Of a stretch of DNA of 45,892 bases, positions 42,403 through 45,892 are shown piece by piece (the first letter of the stretch is position 1; every line of letters starts with the position of its first letter). This DNA comes from Anaeromyxobacter sp. PSR-1 (lineage in GTDB: Bacteria > Myxococcota > Myxococcia > Myxococcales > Anaeromyxobacteraceae), in assembly GCF_000964525.1 (NCBI RefSeq), contig NZ_BAZG01000017.1, positions 1 to 45,892 of the forward strand, in the 5' to 3' direction. The notes under the pieces are model-generated. The model was not told the DNA's origin, did not search any database, and saw only the letters and a program-made list of their open reading frames with translations. The position numbers and the translations under genes are program-made.

Positions 42403-42894
42403 CTACTCGCGGGCGAGGCCGCTCGCCGTGAGCGCCACCGCGTCGCCGACGCGGAACGGCGCGTAGCCCTGGTACACGTAGCGCTCCACGCCGCCGTCCT
42501 CGTAGCGCACGAACACCTCGTAGCTGCGGTACTCGGCGTTCGAGCCCTGGCTGGCCGCCGCGCCGATCATGGCGCCGCCGACCGCGCCGACCACCGCGCC
42601 GCCGGCGCTCGCGTGCGTGTGCGCGTAGCCGTAGCGGTCGTAGTGCGTGTGGCCGCCGAGGGCGCTGCCGAGCAGGCCGCCGATCACCGCGCCGGCCACC
42701 GCGCCGGCGCCGGGGTTGCCCTGCTGCTTCTGGACGACCTCGCGGATCGACTCGACGCGGCCGTAGCGGACCCAGTCGCTGCCGCCGCCGCCGTACGGAT
42801 CTCCCCAGGTGCGCGTGGTGGTGGTCGTGGTCACGCAGGCGGGGAGGAGCAGCGTCGGGACCAGCGCGAGGGCGAGCAGGGCGGGCTTCTTCAT
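42403..42894 (-). CDS. Glycine-zipper lipoprotein (SlyB/17 kDa antigen-like)
   Basis: The 163-residue lipoprotein has a lipobox LLPAC (C20). A glycine-zipper double helix follows (GAGAVAGAVIGGLLGSALGG and GGAVVGAVGGAMIGAAAS), separated by a His/Tyr-rich loop (HTHYDRYGYAHTHAS). The C-terminal segment (YEVFVRYEDGGVERYVYQGYAPFRVGDAV) resembles the end domain of SlyB/OsmB-like outer-membrane proteins. Members stabilise the outer membrane under stress. The ATG at 42894 starts a clean signal peptide, MKKPALLALALVP. Repeat cluster 6 lies upstream of it. Confidence 0.82.
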   Translation of the reverse strand: MKKPALLALALVPTLLLPACVTTTTTTRTWGDPYGGGGSDWVRYGRVESIREVVQKQQGNPGAGAVAGAVIGGLLGSALGGHTHYDRYGYAHTHASAGGAVVGAVGGAMIGAAASQGSNAEYRSYEVFVRYEDGGVERYVYQGYAPFRVGDAVALTASGLARE

Positions 42895-43017
42895 GGAGCG
42901 TCTCCGGGCCGGGCCGGCGTGCGGGCGCCGGGCATCCACCCCCCGGAATTGCATGCGCCGGACCAGCCCAGGCCCGTCCAGGCCCCGAGCGAAATCAAGC
43001 GCTTACGTCCTGTTTCC

Positions 43018-43130
43018 CCCGACCCAGAGTCATTCGTCGCTCCGGGAGGGCGTGAATCCACGGCACGCCGTGGCGTGCCCCGCCCCCGGGCGCACGACTC
43101 TGGGTCGGGAACGCACGACTCTGGGTCGGG
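43018..43130. repeat. Dispersed GACTCTGGGTCGGG repeat, cluster 6 (inverted, one against two)
   Basis: One exact reverse core (43018-43034) faces two exact forward cores (43093-43109 and 43114-43130, period 21; flank reads CAC instead of AAT). A strong hairpin (GGCACGC/GCGTGCC, 43062-43079) lies midway, giving a symmetric module between the glycine-zipper gene and the YbaK-like gene. Confidence 0.93.
43062..43079. other. Hairpin inside repeat cluster 6
   Basis: GGCACGCC (43062-43069) and GGCGTGCC (43072-43079) are perfect inverted arms with a two-base centre. They lie between the oppositely oriented repeat copies and downstream of the YbaK-like gene on the minus strand, so the hairpin may terminate that gene. 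Confidence 0.5.
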
Positions 43131-43169
43131 GAACGGAGATGTGCCCCACCCGGTGGGGAGGACTCCGGT

Positions 43170-43637
43170 TCAGTGCACCGGCGCGCCCAGGTTGGCGACC
43201 GCCTGCACCTGCTCGCACCGCATCCACTCGGCGGTGTCGAGCAGGACCGAGTCCATGTAGGTGCCGGCCGGCATGAGCAGCCGCGGCGCGTGGGCCAGCG
43301 TGGCATCCACGAAGATCGGCACGCCGAACAGGCCGAGCGGCGGCTCCGCGCCGGGGTCGCAGGGGCGGAAGTGCTCCGCGAGCTCGTGCTCGGGGACCAG
43401 CTCGGCGGCGGCGCCCGTCGCCTCCTCGAGCACGCCGAGCCGGACCTTCTCGGCGGCCGACACCACCGCGATCGCGTACCGACCGTCGAGCCGCACCACC
43501 ACCGCCTTGGCGACGCGGTGGCCGGAGACGTGCTCGGTGGCGGCGAGGTCCTGCGCCGACATGGCGAAGGGGTGCGTGTGCAGCTCGTACCCCCGGTGAT
43601 GCTCCTTCAGGTGCGCCTCGATCATCGTCGGGATCAT
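43170..43637 (-). CDS. YbaK/ProRS-associated aminoacyl-tRNA deacylase family protein
   Basis: This 155-residue protein has the YbaK/EbsC fold: VSGHRVAKAVVVRLDGRYAIAVVSAAEKV contains the conserved Lys that binds the tRNA end, and LFGVPIFVDATLA the GxxxPxxxD-like loop. The family hydrolyses mischarged aminoacyl-tRNAs such as Cys-tRNA(Pro), or is of wider deacylase function. This version begins with a short HTHPFAMSAQDLAATEHV segment found in the variant with extra N-terminal helices. ATG at 43637 has GGGAGCGAA upstream. Its 3' end faces repeat cluster 6. Confidence 0.82.
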   Translation of the reverse strand: MIPTMIEAHLKEHHRGYELHTHPFAMSAQDLAATEHVSGHRVAKAVVVRLDGRYAIAVVSAAEKVRLGVLEEATGAAAELVPEHELAEHFRPCDPGAEPPLGLFGVPIFVDATLAHAPRLLMPAGTYMDSVLLDTAEWMRCEQVQAVANLGAPVH

Positions 43638-43781
43638 GACCGTTCGCTCCCGTCTCGAGAGATGGGCTACGCGACGATCGTGCCCCCGCTGCCGCATCGC
43701 GGCGCGCCCGCGTCCGCCGGGGAGGGTGGGTCTTCGGGGTTGCCGCCGGCGGGCGTGCCCCGGCGGCGCGCGGCCCGGCGC

Positions 43782-44987
43782 TCAGCCCGCGGCGGGCCGC
43801 GGCGCCCCCGGCGCCGCCTGGCAGACGCGGCCGGAGAGGCGCTGGAGCGCGTCCACCAGCGCCTCGAGCGGCTGCTCCCCGACCAGCCGCTGCACCTCGC
43901 GGCCGGCGCCGTCGAGCGCCAGGAACGTGGGCACCGCCACGACGCGGTGCGCCCGCGCCAGCGCCGCGCCCTCGGGCGTCTCCACCGTGTGCCGCTCGAC
44001 CCGCGCGCCCGGGCAGCCGTGCTCCGCCGCCGCCACCACCGGCTCCATCCGCCGGCACACCGGGCAGCTCCGGCTCACGATCTCGACGAGCGCCGGGCCG
44101 TGCCGCGGCGCGAGCCGCGCGGGAGCCGCGGCGGCGGCGTCGGGCACGGTGACCGCGCAGGCGGCCGAGGACGCGTCAGTGCAGACCGCGGGCTCGCCGG
44201 CCGCGGCCGGGCCGGCCGCCGGGACGGATGGAGCCGGGGGGACCGCCGGCGCTGCGGGAGCGCCCGCCGCGAGTTCCTCCGCCGGCGCGTCGCCCGCCCG
44301 CGGCATCAGCACCATCAGCCGGTCGGTGGCGAGCAGGATCCCGGCGCCGACCAGCAGCAGCCCGGTCGCCTTCTCGAGCCGGGGCAGCTGCCGCTTCAGC
44401 CGGTCGAGCCAGCCGAGCGCGCGCCCCGCGAACACGGCGGTGAGGACGAGCGGCGTCACCAGGCCCGCCGCGTAGGTGCCGAGGTAGAGCGCGCCGCGCG
44501 CCGGGCTCGCGCCCGCGGATGCGGTCCAGGTGAGCACCGAGCCGAGCACCGGGCCGACGCAGGGGGTCCAGCCGAGCGCGAACGCGCCGCCGAACGCGAA
44601 CGACGCGGCGAGCGAGCCGCCGGGGCGCACGCGCGCCAGCCACGGCCGCCGCTCCACGTCGAGCGCGGGCAGCCGGAGGACGCCGAGCACCTTCAGTCCG
44701 AGCGCGACGACCAGCGCGCCGGACACCGCCAGCAGCGCGTCCCGGTGGGCCGAGAGCGCCTCGCCCGCCGCGCTCGCGCCGGCGCCGAGCGCCACGAACA
44801 CCGCGGCGAGGCCGAGCGAGAACGCGATCGCCGACGGGACCAGCCCGCGGGGGCGCTCGCCCCGCCGGAGCGCGTCCACCGAGGCGCCGCCGAGCAGCGA
44901 CAGGTAGACCGGCACCAGCGGGAGGACGCAGGGGGACGCGAAGGTGAGGATCCCGGCGCCGAACAGGCCGGGCAGATCGAAGCCCAT
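43782..44987 (-). CDS. CcdA-thioredoxin fusion (DsbD-like thiol:disulfide transporter)
   Basis: The 401-residue protein fuses a CcdA-type membrane domain (residues 1-230, six to seven helices) with a C-terminal thioredoxin-like domain (about 295-395). The membrane part has FASPCVLPLVPVYLSLLGG and GWTPCVGPVLGSVL, which hold the two reactive cysteines. The thioredoxin site is SRSCPVCRRMEP (CPVC). An Ala/Pro-rich linker with two additional Cys (EPAVCTDASSAACAV) joins them. It would carry electrons from cytoplasmic thioredoxin to periplasmic targets such as apocytochromes c, which fits the c-type cytochrome in this window. The N-terminal DsbD alpha domain is absent. ATG at 44987 is divergent from the ECF sigma gene. 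Confidence 0.88.
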   Translation of the reverse strand: MGFDLPGLFGAGILTFASPCVLPLVPVYLSLLGGASVDALRRGERPRGLVPSAIAFSLGLAAVFVALGAGASAAGEALSAHRDALLAVSGALVVALGLKVLGVLRLPALDVERRPWLARVRPGGSLAASFAFGGAFALGWTPCVGPVLGSVLTWTASAGASPARGALYLGTYAAGLVTPLVLTAVFAGRALGWLDRLKRQLPRLEKATGLLLVGAGILLATDRLMVLMPRAGDAPAEELAAGAPAAPAVPPAPSVPAAGPAAAGEPAVCTDASSAACAVTVPDAAAAAPARLAPRHGPALVEIVSRSCPVCRRMEPVVAAAEHGCPGARVERHTVETPEGAALARAHRVVAVPTFLALDGAGREVQRLVGEQPLEALVDALQRLSGRVCQAAPGAPRPAAG

Positions 44988-45142
44988 CGATGGATTCTCC
45001 CCGGGCGCGGGCCCGGCGTCACGGGGCCGATGTGGGAGGCCCCCGCCGCCCGCGGACGCGGGCCGGCGCACCTCCCGACACGGCCGGGCGCCCGGAAAGT
45101 TCCCGCCTCGACGCGCCCCGGTGGGCCCCGCCGCCCGCGCCG

Positions 45143-45169
45143 GGAACCTTTTCGCGGTCCCGCGTGTCT
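45143..45169 (+). promoter_or_regulatory. Candidate ECF-type autoregulatory promoter
   Basis: GGAACC (45143-45148) and GTCT (45166-45169) are separated by 17 bases, resembling the GGAAC / GTCT promoter elements recognised by many ECF sigma factors. They stand directly before the ECF sigma gene, the usual place for self-activation. Confidence 0.45.
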
Positions 45170-45178
45170 CACCCTCCG

Positions 45179-45694
45179 GTGGCCGGCTTCCTAGATCGTG
45201 CGCTCGCGCAGGTCCCGTTCCTCCGCCGGAACGGGCGCCGCCTGGCGCGCAACGCCGCCGACGCCGACGACCTCGTGCAGGAGACGCTGGTGCGCGCGCT
45301 GGAGCGCCAGGAGGAGCTGCGCGACCCGGCCCGCCTGCGCGGCTGGCTCGGAACCCTGCAGCGCTCCATCCACCTGAACGCGGTGCGCGGGCTGCGGCCG
45401 CGGCTGGAGGTGCTGGAGGGCGGGCGCGCCGCGGAGGCGACGCCGGACGCGGCGCCCACCGCCGAGGAGGCGCTGCTGGCCCGCGCGCTCGGCGACGGGC
45501 TCGCGGCGGCGCTGGCCGCGCTCCCGCCGGAGTGGCGCGAGGCGCTGTGGCTGCGCGAGGTGGAGGAGCTGTCGTACCAGGAGATCGCGCGGGCGCAGGG
45601 GTGCCCGGTGGGCACGGTGCGCTCGCGCCTGGCGCGGGCGCGGCGGGAGCTGGCCGGACGCCTGCGCGAGGAGGACCGCCATGTCGGCCTGTAG
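45179..45694 (+). CDS. ECF-family RNA polymerase sigma factor
   Basis: The 171-residue sigma factor has region 2 (RRLARNAADADDLVQETLVRALE, with the DDLVQET core) and region 4 (ALPPEWREALWLREVEELSYQEIARAQGCPVGTVRSRLARARREL). Region 3 is absent, as expected of ECF sigmas. GTG at 45179 was chosen because the upstream GTG at 45164 overlaps the predicted promoter -10; the first base of a transcript would fall near 45176-45180, so a leaderless message is likely. A gene for a zinc-finger anti-sigma factor overlaps its 3' end by 14 bases. Confidence 0.9.
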   Translation: MAGFLDRALAQVPFLRRNGRRLARNAADADDLVQETLVRALERQEELRDPARLRGWLGTLQRSIHLNAVRGLRPRLEVLEGGRAAEATPDAAPTAEEALLARALGDGLAAALAALPPEWREALWLREVEELSYQEIARAQGCPVGTVRSRLARARRELAGRLREEDRHVGL

Positions 45695-45892
45695 CCCGGA
45701 GTGGAACGAGCGGGTCTCGGCCTGGCTCGACGGCGAGGTCGAGCGGATGGAGCGCCTGCGGGTGGAGGCCCACCTCGCCGGCTGCCCCGGGTGCGCTGCG
45801 GCGGCGGCGGCGTTCGGGCGTCTCGGCGCGGCGCTCCGGCGCGGCGCGGGCGTGGCCCGGGCGCGGCGGGTCCTGCCGGGCCGGCGCCGGGT
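45681..45892 (+). CDS. Zinc-finger anti-sigma factor (partial, runs off the window)
   Basis: The visible 70 residues begin MSACSPEWNERVSAWLDGEVER and show the zf-HC2 anti-sigma fold: H31, C35 and C38 (HLAGCPGC), with C4 as a possible fourth ligand. ZAS proteins hold their partner ECF sigma inactive and release it upon redox or envelope stress. The start overlaps the sigma gene by 14 bases, so synthesis is coupled. The remainder, where any membrane segment would be, lies beyond the window end. Confidence 0.85.
   Translation, partial: MSACSPEWNERVSAWLDGEVERMERLRVEAHLAGCPGCAAAAAAFGRLGAALRRGAGVARARRVLPGRRR

Overview
The window is about 46 kb of very GC-rich bacterial chromosome. It has tightly packed genes, GTG/TTG starts, 4-bp stop/start overlaps and hairpin terminators without clear T-tracts. 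A membrane-bound nitrate reductase operon, a futalosine-pathway menaquinone gene (mqnD), a bactofilin, a PilZ protein, chemotaxis genes and a myxobacterial-style Y1 transposase-like gene together suggest a facultatively anaerobic member of the Myxococcota, most like Anaeromyxobacter. The taxonomic call is an inference from gene content; no rRNA gene is present.

Layout. 0-6 kb: a MaoC-like hydratase, then a promoter and a c-di-GMP-I (GEMM) riboswitch ahead of a Tat-exported acetamidase/formamidase-family enzyme, followed by a methyl-accepting chemotaxis protein, CheW and a small NifW-like protein. 5.4-12.2 kb (minus strand): a YebC/PmpR regulator and a branched-chain amino acid ABC operon (livK, livH, a livM-livG fusion, livF) with a DMT exporter coupled to its end. 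12.5-16.5 kb (plus): a TSUP transporter, a PilZ-like protein, MqnD and a lytic transglycosylase. 16.5-25 kb (minus): an operon of a monohaem cytochrome c, narG, narH, narJ, narI and narK. A PAS protein and a hemerythrin are transcribed divergently from it.

25-43 kb holds ordinary housekeeping genes: acyltransferase, bactofilin, RlmA-type methyltransferase, kinase-like DUF4032 protein, PanE-like reductase, thioesterase, ABC-F ATPase, HipA-like kinase plus DUF3037, DNA glycosylase, type II NADH dehydrogenase, a large unrecognised protein, envelope lipoproteins and a YbaK-type deacylase. The last 2 kb carry a CcdA-thioredoxin fusion and an ECF sigma/anti-sigma pair cut by the window edge.

The most striking signal is a dispersed 17-18 bp repeat, consensus GAAYGACTCTGGGTCGGG. 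There are 12 exact 14-bp cores and 4 degenerate copies in six clusters between 25.3 and 43.2 kb, essentially all intergenic, as direct tandems or inverted pairs. One copy lies about 100 bp upstream of a RAYT-like (REP-associated tyrosine transposase) gene, with two hairpins in between, and that copy also supplies the stop codon of the neighbouring gene. I interpret this as a REP/RAYT system of Myxococcota. Other second-look items are the riboswitch with its mutually exclusive terminator/antiterminator strands, palindromes in the nar/PAS divergent region, and a recurring leaderless promoter layout.
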